Shown here: positions 9,122 through 17,965 of the stretch, piece after piece
Layout of the letters: each line of letters opens with the position of its first letter
How positions within the stretch are numbered: position 1 is the stretch's first letter
Source: Schlesneria paludicola DSM 18645
Lineage (GTDB): Bacteria; Planctomycetota; Planctomycetia; Planctomycetales; Planctomycetaceae
Reading direction: 5' to 3'
Length of the DNA: 64,000 nt
Assembly (NCBI GenBank): GCA_945876035.1
Contig: CAMCMU010000002.1
Span: forward strand, 62,001-126,000
Translations under genes and position numbers: made by a program
The notes under the pieces: generated by a model
Told to the model about the DNA's origin: nothing
The model's input: the letters and a program-made list of their open reading frames with translations, nothing else
Databases searched by the model: none

Positions 9122-11086
9122 CTATTTCGGATTCAGGGCGTCTGCAATCTTGTCAACATCGTACACGCACCCCGCCCACGTTCCACCGCCCGCTCGTTGC
9201 AGGAGGGCCCAGAGTCGCGTTTCAGGGGGAAGCCGCGGATCGCACTGAAGTGCTGACGACGGCGTGCGCGCGGCCAGTATTTGAGATCCGACCGCAGGAG
9301 TCACCACAAGATCGGGAGTCCCGATGAAATCGACGGTTCCCGTGAGATTCCGAGTATCAATTTCGATCCGTAACAAATCGCCGTCTTGAAGTTTTCCGAT
9401 GGGACCTCCGTCGAGAGCTTCTGGGCCGACATGCCCTATGCAGGCCCCCGTTGAGACACCCGAGAACCGAGCATCTGTGATCAACGCCACATGCTTGCCG
9501 AAAGGCAGATAACGCAAGGCCGAAGTGATTTGATAAGTTTCCTCCATTCCGCAACCCAGTGGCCCGCGACACATCAGCACGATCACGTCACCTTCACGGA
9601 TCGGATTTTCGGTGCGTCCTTTCACCGCAGCAATGGCATCACGTTCCGATGTGAAAACGCGTGCCGGACCCGTTTTGCGGTAGACACCGTCAGTGTCGAT
9701 TACGGTTTTGTCAATCGCAGTGCTTTTGATGACAGAACCTTCGGGTGCGATATTTCCCAAGGGAAATGTGACCGTACTGGTCAGGCCTCGTTGCCCTGCT
9801 GAAGTGGGTGACATGATCACAGTGTCAGGATCAACGCCATCACGAGCCAGCAGCAATTCACGCAAACGGGTCCGTCGTTCGGAACGCTCCCACCATTCGA
9901 GGACATCTCCCAATCGTTGACCGACCACCGTTAAGGCATCCAACTTGAGTAGTCCCAGCGAACGTAGATGCAGCATCAATTCAGGAACTCCTCCGGCGAG
10001 AAAAAACCGGACCGTCGGATGGCCGACCGGACCGTTTGGCAAGCAGTCAACCAGCCTTGGTACCTGACGATTGATGCGGCTCCAGTCCTCGACGGTCGGA
10101 CGAGTCACCTGCGCTTCAAACGCAACGGCAGGAATATGTAGCAGCAGATTTGTCGAACCGCCACATGCGGCGTGAACCGCCATTGCGTTGTGGAAAGCGT
10201 CGAGGGTCAGGATGTCTCGCATCGTCGTACCGAGTCGCTCCATCTCGACGACAGCCCGCGCGGAACGTCGCGCGGAATCCAGCCAGATTGGCTGTCCGGA
10301 TGGTGCTAAGGCGGAGTGTGGTAAAGCCATCCCTAACGCTTCGGCAACCACCTGCGAAGTCGCCGCGGTCCCAAGGAACTGGCAGCCCCCACCGGGTGAG
10401 GCGCATGCGCGGCATCCTGCCTCGGCGGCCTCTTCCAGCGTGATCTCTCCATGCGAGAATCTTGCACCGATCGTCTGTACCTTTCCTGCGTCTTCACCTG
10501 TCGCGGGCGGAAGCGTGACTCCCCCCGGAACGATCACGCATGGCAGGTCATGCTGGGCCGCCAAGGCCATCATCATCGCGGGTAATCCCTTGTCGCACGT
10601 CGCCACACCGATGACTCCACGCCGTGTCGGCAATGACCGAATGAGTCGCTTGAAAACGATCGCCGCATCGTTTCGAAAGGCGAGGCTGTCCATCATTCCG
10701 ACAGTCCCCTGAGTCCGTCCGTCGCAGGGGTCGCTGACGTACCCGGCAAACGGCAGTGCCTGTAATCGATCTAACTCCTCGGCCGCCGCACGCATCAGCA
10801 GTCCGACTTCGTAATGACCGGTGTGATACCCCAGAGCGATCGGCTTGCCGTCTTCGCCGCGTATCCCTCCCTGCGTGCTTAAGATCAAAAATTGCTTTCT
10901 CAACAGTTGTGAGGGGTTCCACCCCATCCCCGCGTTCTGCGTCAGACCAAATAAATCCCCCGAGGGAGCATTGAGCAACATTTCCTCCGTCAGAGGTAAC
11001 GCTCCCACCGGTCCTTCGGCTTTGGAGATGACTTCCCACAAGGTGGCATCGGCAGAATCGAGAAGCGGGTCGAGGGGCTGAGTCAT
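9122..11086 (-). CDS. YjhG/YagF-type dehydratase, probable D-xylonate dehydratase
   Basis: Member of the IlvD/EDD iron-sulfur dehydratase superfamily, YjhG/YagF branch, whose E. coli members dehydrate D-xylonate to 2-keto-3-deoxy-D-xylonate. At 654 residues it matches that branch (about 655) rather than IlvD (about 560-615). Near-identical blocks are SGDLFG(L/M)[24 protein letters not shown](T/S)[36 protein letters not shown], and near the end [20 protein letters not shown]. The cluster cysteines are visible in DPCDGRT, ATCDKG and AACGG. I chose the ATG at 11086 because GGAG sits 8 nt upstream and the length then fits; an ATG pair at 11116 would add 10 residues. No other pentose genes are adjacent. 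Confidence 0.88.
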   Translation of the reverse strand: MTQPLDPLLDSADATLWEVISKAEGPVGALPLTEEMLLNAPSGDLFGLTQNAGMGWNPSQLLRKQFLILSTQGGIRGEDGKPIALGYHTGHYEVGLLMRAAAEELDRLQALPFAGYVSDPCDGRTQGTVGMMDSLAFRNDAAIVFKRLIRSLPTRRGVIGVATCDKGLPAMMMALAAQHDLPCVIVPGGVTLPPATGEDAGKVQTIGARFSHGEITLEEAAEAGCRACASPGGGCQFLGTAATSQVVAEALGMALPHSALAPSGQPIWLDSARRSARAVVEMERLGTTMRDILTLDAFHNAMAVHAACGGSTNLLLHIPAVAFEAQVTRPTVEDWSRINRQVPRLVDCLPNGPVGHPTVRFFLAGGVPELMLHLRSLGLLKLDALTVVGQRLGDVLEWWERSERRTRLRELLLARDGVDPDTVIMSPTSAGQRGLTSTVTFPLGNIAPEGSVIKSTAIDKTVIDTDGVYRKTGPARVFTSERDAIAAVKGRTENPIREGDVIVLMCRGPLGCGMEETYQITSALRYLPFGKHVALITDARFSGVSTGACIGHVGPEALDGGPIGKLQDGDLLRIEIDTRNLTGTVDFIGTPDLVVTPAVGSQILAARTPSSALQCDPRLPPETRLWALLQRAGGGTWAGCVYDVDKIADALNPK

Positions 11087-11297
11087 TCGTGGTACTCCGG
11101 TTGTTGTGGTCATCATCGAACGCGAGGTTCACGATGTGCGAGGCTGTATTTGAACGGTGTCTCTTAGCATGAGTGACGAGCAGAAGACAATCAGATCTGT
11201 CCGACGCGTTTCAAACGGCGACGTGGTGTTCGAACCTGTAATACGAGTCCTGAAATAGGTATTCTAATCACGAATTTGTTTTTTAAGAGGGAACAAT

Positions 11298-11906
11298 GTG
11301 ATTCAGACATTTTTGTTTGATATGGGCAATGTGTTGGTTTCGTTTTGCCATGACCGGATGTGTCGCCAGATGGGGGCGCTCTGCGGACTCAGTGGATCAG
11401 AGGTCAAAACGCGGATCATCGATTCGGGATTGCAGTGGGAATTCGAGAGAGGACAGGTCACTCCAGAAGAATTTCATTGCCGCTTTGAACAGGCGGTCGA
11501 TGTGACACTTGATCAAAATCATTTGGCTATCGCCGCATCAGATATTTTTACGTTGAACGAATCCATTCCACCTATTCTCGCTCGACTTAAAACCGGTGGC
11601 CACCGCCTCGTCCTGTTGTCGAATACATCCGTGTGGCATTTTGATCATATTCAGGAACGGTATGACGTGTTGCAATTGTTTGACGACTTTGTTTTATCGT
11701 ACCGGGCCGGTGCCATGAAGCCCGACCCGACGATTTTTGAAGCGGCCCTCAAAGTGATCGACTGTCATCCCCGCGACTGTTTTTATACAGATGATATTCC
11801 CGCATACGTTGAAGCGGGACGACAATACGGGCTTGATGCGGAGATCTTCACTGACACGGCCCGCTTAATACAGCAGATGAGTCGTCGAGGAATAGTGATG
11901 GATTAA
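11298..11906 (+). CDS. HAD-family phosphatase, YihX-like
   Basis: A 202-residue haloacid dehalogenase-superfamily hydrolase of the subgroup that includes the sugar-phosphate phosphatase YihX. Motif I is FDMGNVLV near residue 8; it has the nucleophile Asp but Gly at the usual second Asp position, as in many YihX-like proteins. Motif II is LLSNTS (about 112), motif III is KPDP (about 143), and motif IV is FYTDDIPAYVEAG (about 160). A four-helix cap lies between motifs I and II. The start is a GTG preceded by AGAGGG. It is divergent from the dehydratase gene and convergent with maf, 28 bp apart. The substrate cannot be assigned. Confidence 0.88.
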   Translation: MIQTFLFDMGNVLVSFCHDRMCRQMGALCGLSGSEVKTRIIDSGLQWEFERGQVTPEEFHCRFEQAVDVTLDQNHLAIAASDIFTLNESIPPILARLKTGGHRLVLLSNTSVWHFDHIQERYDVLQLFDDFVLSYRAGAMKPDPTIFEAALKVIDCHPRDCFYTDDIPAYVEAGRQYGLDAEIFTDTARLIQQMSRRGIVMD

Positions 11907-11934
11907 CGGTTTTTTTCTGTGCGAGTGTCGTCGA

Positions 11935-12621
11935 TCACAGGGGCTCGTCATGTGATCGAGTAGCAGGCTGATCGAGGTCAACATCAGCAAACAATTCCAG
12001 AAGTGCTTCCAAGGGAAGTCCGATGACATTGCTCAGACTTCCTTCGACTTTATCGATAAAAATGCTTCCGGCGCCTTGCAAAGCGTACCCCCCCGCCTTG
12101 CCGCGAGACTCACCGGTGAGGAGGTACCAATTCAGCCAACGATCAACGTCTTTCCGAAACGTCACCTGCGTTTCCACCAATTTGGCGGTCGAGCGGCCCT
12201 CCGGAGTGACCACGCAAACCACTGTCGCAGCCACATGAGTTCTGCCGGCGTAATATCGGCGGAACCACTCGCTCACCACCTCCCTCCAGTCGGCGACATC
12301 TGGAGGTTGGCCGAGAACGACGGGTGTGCCACCGTCAACCTCGGCGATTAATGTCGTGTCGGCAGCAATAATCAGCGTTCGCGGTCTTTCGTAGAGCGAT
12401 ATTTCCTCTTTGTTCAGCGCGGCTTGCACTTGTTCTGCCTTGAAACCGGCAATGGCAGACAATCGAGAATGGATTTCGGCGATGGTGTGACAGTCGCGAA
12501 ATCCTTGTTCATCGGCGGATTCTGGTGGCTTGACCACAATTAATTCCGGGTGAACAATCTGCCGCAGAAGTTCCAGTCGATGCGTTGATCGAGATGCAAG
12601 AACGTAACGCCGAAAAGACAT
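11935..12621 (-). CDS. Maf-like nucleoside triphosphate pyrophosphatase
   Basis: Predicted Maf/YhdE-family enzyme that hydrolyses non-canonical or excess nucleoside triphosphates to monophosphates; cytoplasmic, 228 residues. Family features are YVLASRSTHRLELLRQI at the N-terminus (usually ASxSPRR; here SRSTHRLELL), the catalytic-region IIAADTTLI near residue 88 (usually ADT), and the C-terminal block GKAGGYALQGAGSIFIDKVEGSLSNVIGLP, whose conserved core KAGGYAIQG is easy to recognise. The spacer between the first two blocks is longer than in short Maf proteins. The start ATG has no strong ribosome-binding site. Confidence 0.9.
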   Translation of the reverse strand: MSFRRYVLASRSTHRLELLRQIVHPELIVVKPPESADEQGFRDCHTIAEIHSRLSAIAGFKAEQVQAALNKEEISLYERPRTLIIAADTTLIAEVDGGTPVVLGQPPDVADWREVVSEWFRRYYAGRTHVAATVVCVVTPEGRSTAKLVETQVTFRKDVDRWLNWYLLTGESRGKAGGYALQGAGSIFIDKVEGSLSNVIGLPLEALLELFADVDLDQPATRSHDEPL

Positions 12622-12779
12622 GGTGATTGATTTTCTGAACGAGAAAAAGAACGCGAGCTGGACTTTGTCGGCCTCACGTGGTGGCTCCCGTCATCGACTT
12701 TGAAAGGGCCAAAACGGCAAACTCTAACAGGTCTTCAAGCGACGTCTCCACGCTTAAAAGTTTAATCGGCCTCGGCCTG

Positions 12780-14195
12780 TTAGGCGTGATCCGGATGAAT
12801 CTCCCCCTGACTCACATCATCGCTCGGGACGTCTTCTGGCGGAGGGCTCTCCCAAGCAAAACTGTCGAATGGAAAATCCTCAAGCACATCCGGGGGCTCT
12901 TGTGGTGCAGAGTTGAGTAATTGGCGTCCGAATGCGATGGAGGGTTCACGTGGCGCACGTGGGTCCTGTTTCATCGTCAATTCCCAACAACAGTGAAGTG
13001 CGTAGACATCCCCAGGCGACATACCGACTTCAGTTTCGTCGAACAAGCAGTTTGTCACGGTACCGGACATACCGATGCCCTCTGCCATCGGAGCCTCGGT
13101 ATCGCTGTCCATGTCCTCGTCCTCGTGATAGGAATACCGATACAGCCAAACCCGTCGCCAGTCTTTAGTGGGAGGCCAATGAAGTTCACGCGTTTCAAGC
13201 AATTCAATGTGATCCGGAGGCCGGCCAAATCGAGGTGACTGACCGAGCCATTCGCAGATCTTGGACATGGCCCGAAAATCGGGATCTAAAGCCTGATGAG
13301 GAATGACTTCAGGCAGACCGAGTTCTTCCAGATAACGGCATGCTGCCACCGACCAATTGTAATCCAAGCAATGTTGGATGAGGCATGCCCGTCCTCTGTC
13401 GTTCCCGAGGCGAATTGAGGCCCATGCCCCCTCCATCTGGACACTGATCTCAGCATGGGACATGGCCCGTTGCAACAACTCCGTTTGCGTTGGTTCAGCA
13501 ACAAACGGGATCGCTGCTGCGGCACTGTGAGCAAAGCTGTAGTCATCTTCCTGCTGGCTGGCGAGCCACACACCAAGCTGAGCTATCCCGACCACAGAAT
13601 TGAAGGGATGTTTTGTAATTACGCCGGTCCGCGCCAGCCGATTGGCCCAGTCGAGAAAAGCGACGCGTGCAAATCCGTTCGGCAGGGGCCGACTCAGGCG
13701 ACGTATCAGATTCGGCAAAATGGGGTCGTTGTCCCGCAGTTGCTGAAAGATGCCGGGCCAATGATATCCATCGACCAGCGTGGGATGGGTTGTGCCAGCC
13801 ACAACTCGATCTAACCCCTCTTCCGTTCCGTATCGGGCAAAAATTTTGAGGGTCAACAGCAAGTCGCCTTCGCGGTCCTCGGCCACAGTCAGTCTTGAAT
13901 CATAGCCTTTAAAAAGGAGCGGGATCCCCCGTCTTGCTAAAAGCAGGAAGGCGTCGCTGTCCAACACGGACTGAAACAGCCCGACCAGTTCACGATAGGC
14001 TTGATCCTCCTTCTCGGTTATTGGAAGCGGACGATCGAGATACTGTTCTAAAAATTCCAAGAACACCGCGGCGTCGGAGTAGGATGTCAGGACATAACCT
14101 CCCAAGAGGCGCAGTTCATCCCGTAAATTTCCGCCGTCCGCGATCCCACGGGCGAGCGCGTCATTCAATCGATTGCCATCAATGGTCAATTTCAC
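12780..14195 (-). CDS. Uncharacterised 471-residue alpha-helical protein
   Basis: I do not recognise a family. The protein has no signal peptide and no membrane segment. Residues 1-300 look all-helical and may form HEAT-like repeats, for example in LLTLKIFARYGTEEGLDRVV and WASIRLGNDRGRACLIQHCL. The C-terminal 130 residues are acidic and proline-rich (EDEDMDSDTEAPM, ESPPPEDVPSDDVSQ) and probably disordered. It contains DVYALHCCWELTMKQDPRAP near residue 405. The gene is alone between maf and the CPBP gene, and codon use looks like its neighbours. Coding status is likely from length and composition; no function can be offered. Confidence 0.75.
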   Translation of the reverse strand: MKLTIDGNRLNDALARGIADGGNLRDELRLLGGYVLTSYSDAAVFLEFLEQYLDRPLPITEKEDQAYRELVGLFQSVLDSDAFLLLARRGIPLLFKGYDSRLTVAEDREGDLLLTLKIFARYGTEEGLDRVVAGTTHPTLVDGYHWPGIFQQLRDNDPILPNLIRRLSRPLPNGFARVAFLDWANRLARTGVITKHPFNSVVGIAQLGVWLASQQEDDYSFAHSAAAAIPFVAEPTQTELLQRAMSHAEISVQMEGAWASIRLGNDRGRACLIQHCLDYNWSVAACRYLEELGLPEVIPHQALDPDFRAMSKICEWLGQSPRFGRPPDHIELLETRELHWPPTKDWRRVWLYRYSYHEDEDMDSDTEAPMAEGIGMSGTVTNCLFDETEVGMSPGDVYALHCCWELTMKQDPRAPREPSIAFGRQLLNSAPQEPPDVLEDFPFDSFAWESPPPEDVPSDDVSQGEIHPDHA

Positions 14196-14348
14196 CGTCC
14201 CAAACAGATTTCGCGGACTGACACCAATCTAAAAGCAACCGTCTTGAAACGGGCCAGATCCTAACCGATTATCACGCGAATGTCCTTGAACTCGCTTCGC
14301 AACGACTGAGCCACAAAACTGTACGGCGACGATATTGGCGGCCGACGG

Positions 14349-15185
14349 TCATACTTCGGTAATCAAGACGACACCGACGAACACATCATAAACAGCGTGA
14401 GTTCCGACGGTGATCCCGAATCCGCGCAAAAAAAACAGCGATGCGAAGAACATCCCCGCCAGTGTCCGAAACACAAAACTGAACCAGAGTGTTCTGTCGG
14501 ATTTCACGCGGGCGATCGTCTCAATCAACAGCGTTAATGATTGTCCCTCGGCTGTCTGGCTGATGTAATGAGCTAATGAGAACAGCAGGCTGGTGAGCAC
14601 GATAGTGATGCCGACCGACCACACGTGCGGAACCAAGATCGCGCGAAGCAGGACGTACGTCATCGGAATCAAGCAGAGTCGAAAAAAGAATTCTTCGTAA
14701 ATGCCGGCGCCCATGAAAGCGACTAACTTTGTGAGCAATGCCGGATTCCAGACGGGGACCCCGAGCGGAAGGTTCAACGCTGCCGTTTGGCGAAAACAAC
14801 AATCCGTCAACTGCCCCAACAAAATCAAGACGAACGCAAACAAGAGACTTTCGGCAAGCATGCCACCGAGCGTATCTAGGCTCATGTGCCACGGTTGCCG
14901 ACTGATGCAATGCCAACCGACAAGGGCGCCGACCAGTAATGCGGGTAGAAGCCACAACAGGTCGAGCCCCAACTGTTGTAGTCCGAGTCGCATCCACGCA
15001 TCGGCACCGTTGCGAGCGGAATCGCCCACAGAATCGCTGATCAGCCAGACTCCCACTTCATAGGCGAGCAATAAGGGAAGCAAAAAGGCAAGATTGCAGA
15101 AGGGCCTTCGAGTTTCCAACCAATAATCTGGACGTGGATTCTCGGCGAAAAAGAGGTTATTGAGCAAACTGTTAAGCGGCTTCAT
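14349..15185 (-). CDS. CPBP-family intramembrane metalloprotease
   Basis: A polytopic membrane protein of 278 residues with about seven hydrophobic segments, of the CPBP (CAAX protease / bacteriocin-processing, Rce1/Abi-like) family. The catalytic signatures appear in order: the glutamate pair EEFFFR (about residue 165), FSLAHY (about 203) and HAVYD near the C-terminus. In Rce1 these Glu and His residues activate water for intramembrane cleavage. The start at 15185 is supported because the stop of the 119-residue gene lies only 2 nt upstream (TGA GC ATG), so the two probably form an operon. The substrate is unknown. Confidence 0.88.
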   Translation of the reverse strand: MKPLNSLLNNLFFAENPRPDYWLETRRPFCNLAFLLPLLLAYEVGVWLISDSVGDSARNGADAWMRLGLQQLGLDLLWLLPALLVGALVGWHCISRQPWHMSLDTLGGMLAESLLFAFVLILLGQLTDCCFRQTAALNLPLGVPVWNPALLTKLVAFMGAGIYEEFFFRLCLIPMTYVLLRAILVPHVWSVGITIVLTSLLFSLAHYISQTAEGQSLTLLIETIARVKSDRTLWFSFVFRTLAGMFFASLFFLRGFGITVGTHAVYDVFVGVVLITEV

Positions 15186-15187
15186 GC

Positions 15188-15547
15188 TCACCGACCGTCC
15201 CTCGTCGTGACCCGCATTAGACAAACACATGCCGCTTCGAGGCGATCGACATCTTGAGCCACAAGGCTCCAAAAATATTTCGTGCAGCGGTAAAGTTTCT
15301 GCTTCTGTACGATCACGTCTTGGCGACGATGGTAAACCCTGTCGATTGGGAAAACTGCTTCACCGTCAACGGACAAACTTGTGGGTCCCAGACGGACTTT
15401 TAATGCAGTGAAACCGAAAAAGCCGCCGATCCCATCAAGGGGTAGAAATGGCGACTGCAGTCTCCGTATGTGTCTCTGTACGAAGTTCTCTATCTCAGAC
15501 CGGATTAATCGACACCAATCAACGTCGTTTAGCCACGTTCCTGTCAC
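15188..15547 (-). CDS. Small uncharacterised protein upstream of CPBP gene
   Basis: A 119-residue protein starting with GTG, with AGGGAA about 3 nt upstream. No family is recognised. The sequence looks like a real soluble protein rather than a shadow: it has an amphipathic start (DVDWCRLIRSEIENFVQRH), a beta-rich middle (VRLGPTSLSVDGEAVFPI) and a charged C-terminus. The stop lies 2 nt before the CPBP start, a typical operon junction. It has no signal peptide and no membrane segment. Moderately sure it is coding; function unknown. Confidence 0.6.
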   Translation of the reverse strand: MTGTWLNDVDWCRLIRSEIENFVQRHIRRLQSPFLPLDGIGGFFGFTALKVRLGPTSLSVDGEAVFPIDRVYHRRQDVIVQKQKLYRCTKYFWSLVAQDVDRLEAACVCLMRVTTRDGR

Positions 15548-15797
15548 AGGTTCCCTGGCGGGATGAGTGTCTGTTTATTGACAGAGTGTTGACCGGACTG
15601 AATGTGTCGAAATTTGCGAAAAGCTGGTGATCGGAACGTGAGGTTCAGTGAGACTGGGACGCCCGGCAGTAACCAAAAAAATTCGAACGGTTTGGGATAA
15701 AACGATTGAGGCAAAAAAGTGAGCAATCGGTGATTGTTCGTCGGTATCCTAGGGCAGTTGCTGTTCAGGAGTTTTGGCTTTAAGCAGAAGGTTGAAC

Positions 15798-16730
15798 ATG
15801 GCTACCGATATCCGTCTCAAAGACAGGCTTCCGGAACTGACGGATCGCATCGTCGATACGTATCAGGAAATCGAAACCACCAATCACCTCGGGCACTGTC
15901 CGTTACCGAGCGTTGATGCAATCATCGAAATCGTTGAAGACTTGAACGAAATTTTATTTCCCGGATATCGCAAGCGGCAGAATCTTCACTTTGGCAACGT
16001 GACGTTTTATGTAGGCGACCTGATTGACGGTCTGCATGATCGTCTGACGCAACAAATCGCCCGTGCGCTACGTCATGATTACCGCCGCAAACACCAATCG
16101 GAATCGGGAGAGAACCAAACCGACTTCGAAGCTATTGGTCAGGAAAAGACATTTCAGTTTTTGCAAACGATTCCCGCTCTTCGCCGGACTCTTGCGACCG
16201 ACGTTCAGGCCGCCTTCGATGGTGATCCGGCGGCTGGTAATCTTGATGAAATCATTTTCTGCTATCCGGGACTGGCGGCCATCACGGTCTATCGCGTGGC
16301 GCACGAACTGTTCAAACTCCACGTTCCGCTGATTCCTCGAATGATGTCCGAATGGGCTCATGGCCGCACGGGAATCGACATTCATCCGGGTGCCTCCATC
16401 GATCGCTCTTTCTTCATCGATCACGGCACGGGAGTAGTCATCGGAGCGACATGCGAGATCGCTGCCGGCGTGAAACTCTATCAGGGTGTCACACTGGGGG
16501 CGCTCAGCTTTATGAAGGATGAAGAAGGAAATTTGGTGCGCAATTCGAAACGGCATCCGACCATCGAGGAAAACGTAGTAATCTATGCCAATGCAACCGT
16601 ATTGGGTGGAGCCACAACAATCGGGCGGAATGCGGTGATTGGTGCGGGTGCATCGGTCTACGAGAGCATTCCGGCGAACACGGTGGTGACTCTCGAAAAA
16701 CCGACGTTACGGATGAGACACGCTTCCTGA
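15798..16730 (+). CDS. cysE: Serine O-acetyltransferase
   Basis: Transfers acetyl from acetyl-CoA to L-serine, giving O-acetylserine for cysteine synthesis. The 310-residue protein has an N-terminal helical domain and a C-terminal left-handed beta-helix of hexapeptide repeats, seen in [40 protein letters not shown] and [17 protein letters not shown]. The catalytic His and Asp lie in DIHPGA and FIDHG. The N-terminal domain is longer than in E. coli CysE and resembles the EpsC-type plant/bacterial form. The start is the ATG at 15798 with AGAAGG 7 nt upstream. No cysK is adjacent. Confidence 0.93.
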   Translation: MATDIRLKDRLPELTDRIVDTYQEIETTNHLGHCPLPSVDAIIEIVEDLNEILFPGYRKRQNLHFGNVTFYVGDLIDGLHDRLTQQIARALRHDYRRKHQSESGENQTDFEAIGQEKTFQFLQTIPALRRTLATDVQAAFDGDPAAGNLDEIIFCYPGLAAITVYRVAHELFKLHVPLIPRMMSEWAHGRTGIDIHPGASIDRSFFIDHGTGVVIGATCEIAAGVKLYQGVTLGALSFMKDEEGNLVRNSKRHPTIEENVVIYANATVLGGATTIGRNAVIGAGASVYESIPANTVVTLEKPTLRMRHAS

Positions 16731-17417
16731 TCGCAGTGCGACACGACCATCGACAACCTGTTTCTGGTCCATTTGCCGGCGACACGCCAGTCGACATGGC
16801 CAAGCGGTGCTGCTGCTGGTTACCATCGTTCACGGGGCTTGATCTGCCGACCCAACATCACGCGTGTCAGCCTGACACCGGACTTGCCACAACGCAATCT
16901 GGTGGAGTACTTGGGCCGTGACCTGCGCAGTTATCATCGGTATCACCGTTATGGTACCGTCGATGACCTATTCGATGCAGCCTAAAACGCGGGGCGAAAT
17001 ACTGGCCCCGTCCCGAATCTGATCCACACCGTCTGCCACGCATCATTGCTGCGGAAACACGAGGAGAATTCAGGGGATTGGTGTCATCCGCTTGTATCGT
17101 TAGTCGAGCTGAATTAGAGAGACAGCATTTCCTTGAGGTTCTCCGCCCGTGTACAGCGGTCGGCCAAAACATTCGTTAGCTCCTCCTTTGATGGGCAATA
17201 CGCGGCGGAATTGGCTTGTTTTTTTGCGGAGTTTGAGTCATCCGTAATCGATCAAGTGCCTCTGCGCGCTCAGGAGGGATGTCACGGCGCTTGTGTTCAA
17301 GTCACACTAGCTGTTCCTCCGATCAAATGCTTCAGTGAGCAACAGTAGTTTGTTTCGACGAGTGGCCTCGTCCGAGACCCAAAACTCAACAATGACGATG
17401 GCGGCGGGGGTGGCTGG
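16731..17417 (+). other. Gene-poor gap with a possible transposase remnant
   Basis: There is no intact gene. At about 16845-16983 the plus strand reads through NLVEYLGRDLRSYHRYHRYG and TVDDLFDAA to a stop. This resembles the last 40 residues of IS630-type transposases (the N-x-V/I-E-x-L-W block, then a His/Tyr-rich stretch and a short helix). The fragment has no partner upstream and no inverted repeats were seen. The identification is weak. From 17000 to 17417 nothing was recognised. Confidence 0.3.
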
Positions 17418-17933
17418 ATGTCGTACGGTCAGAACGAACAGCTTCGAATGGGTTTTTTAACCTCGATCGAAGATGCCGAACGGGGATTCGTGGGCGGCCT
17501 ACTGGTGACGAACCGGTTTGGCAGACCCCTCGAATTTCACTGTACAGCACCCGTGAAGCCCAATCGTGCACAGACCATTCTTTACGGTCCGACGTTGCGT
17601 CCGTTCGTGCTCAGTGAATTGATCGGTCGAACTCTGATTGACAAGATTGGCGTGAAGCCCCATTTGGTATTGCTTGAGTTTGGTGAAATTCTCGGGCTAC
17701 GGCAGCATGTGCCGATTCCGGTTGGCTGTCTTGTTGAGGAGACAGCGGCAGCAGGAGCCGTTTGTATCGGTAAATTTTGGATCGAAACGAATTTGGAATA
17801 TCCTGAAGACCGAACGGAGATCGAGAAGTTTTCAAAATCCATTCCTGCGGAAGCCAATCTGATTGAGCCATTTGATCGTGTCCGCGAGGCGTTGGACGAA
17901 ACATTGAGACTCGGTGCTGTCAGAATTGCGTGA
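17418..17933 (+). CDS. Conserved small protein coupled to SNF2 helicase
   Basis: A 171-residue cytoplasmic protein of unknown function. The N-terminal half reads [20 protein letters not shown] followed by [21 protein letters not shown] recall this pattern (LEF.y..p..p...q.ILYG..L) from conserved hypothetical proteins of several phyla, but with no assigned activity. It overlaps the downstream SNF2 helicase gene: its stop shares bases with a GTG there, and a second possible helicase start follows 33 bp later. A role together with the helicase is therefore likely. An internal ATG at 17448 (MGFLTSIED) is an alternative start. Confidence 0.75.
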   Translation: MSYGQNEQLRMGFLTSIEDAERGFVGGLLVTNRFGRPLEFHCTAPVKPNRAQTILYGPTLRPFVLSELIGRTLIDKIGVKPHLVLLEFGEILGLRQHVPIPVGCLVEETAAAGAVCIGKFWIETNLEYPEDRTEIEKFSKSIPAEANLIEPFDRVREALDETLRLGAVRIA

Positions 17934-17965
17934 CTGGAAAACACTTGCCCGACGGAGTCGATCCG

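Noticed and set aside
9043-9327. Plus-strand open frames overlapping the end of the dehydratase gene
   Set aside because: They are antisense to well-conserved coding sequence and lack start signals or family features.
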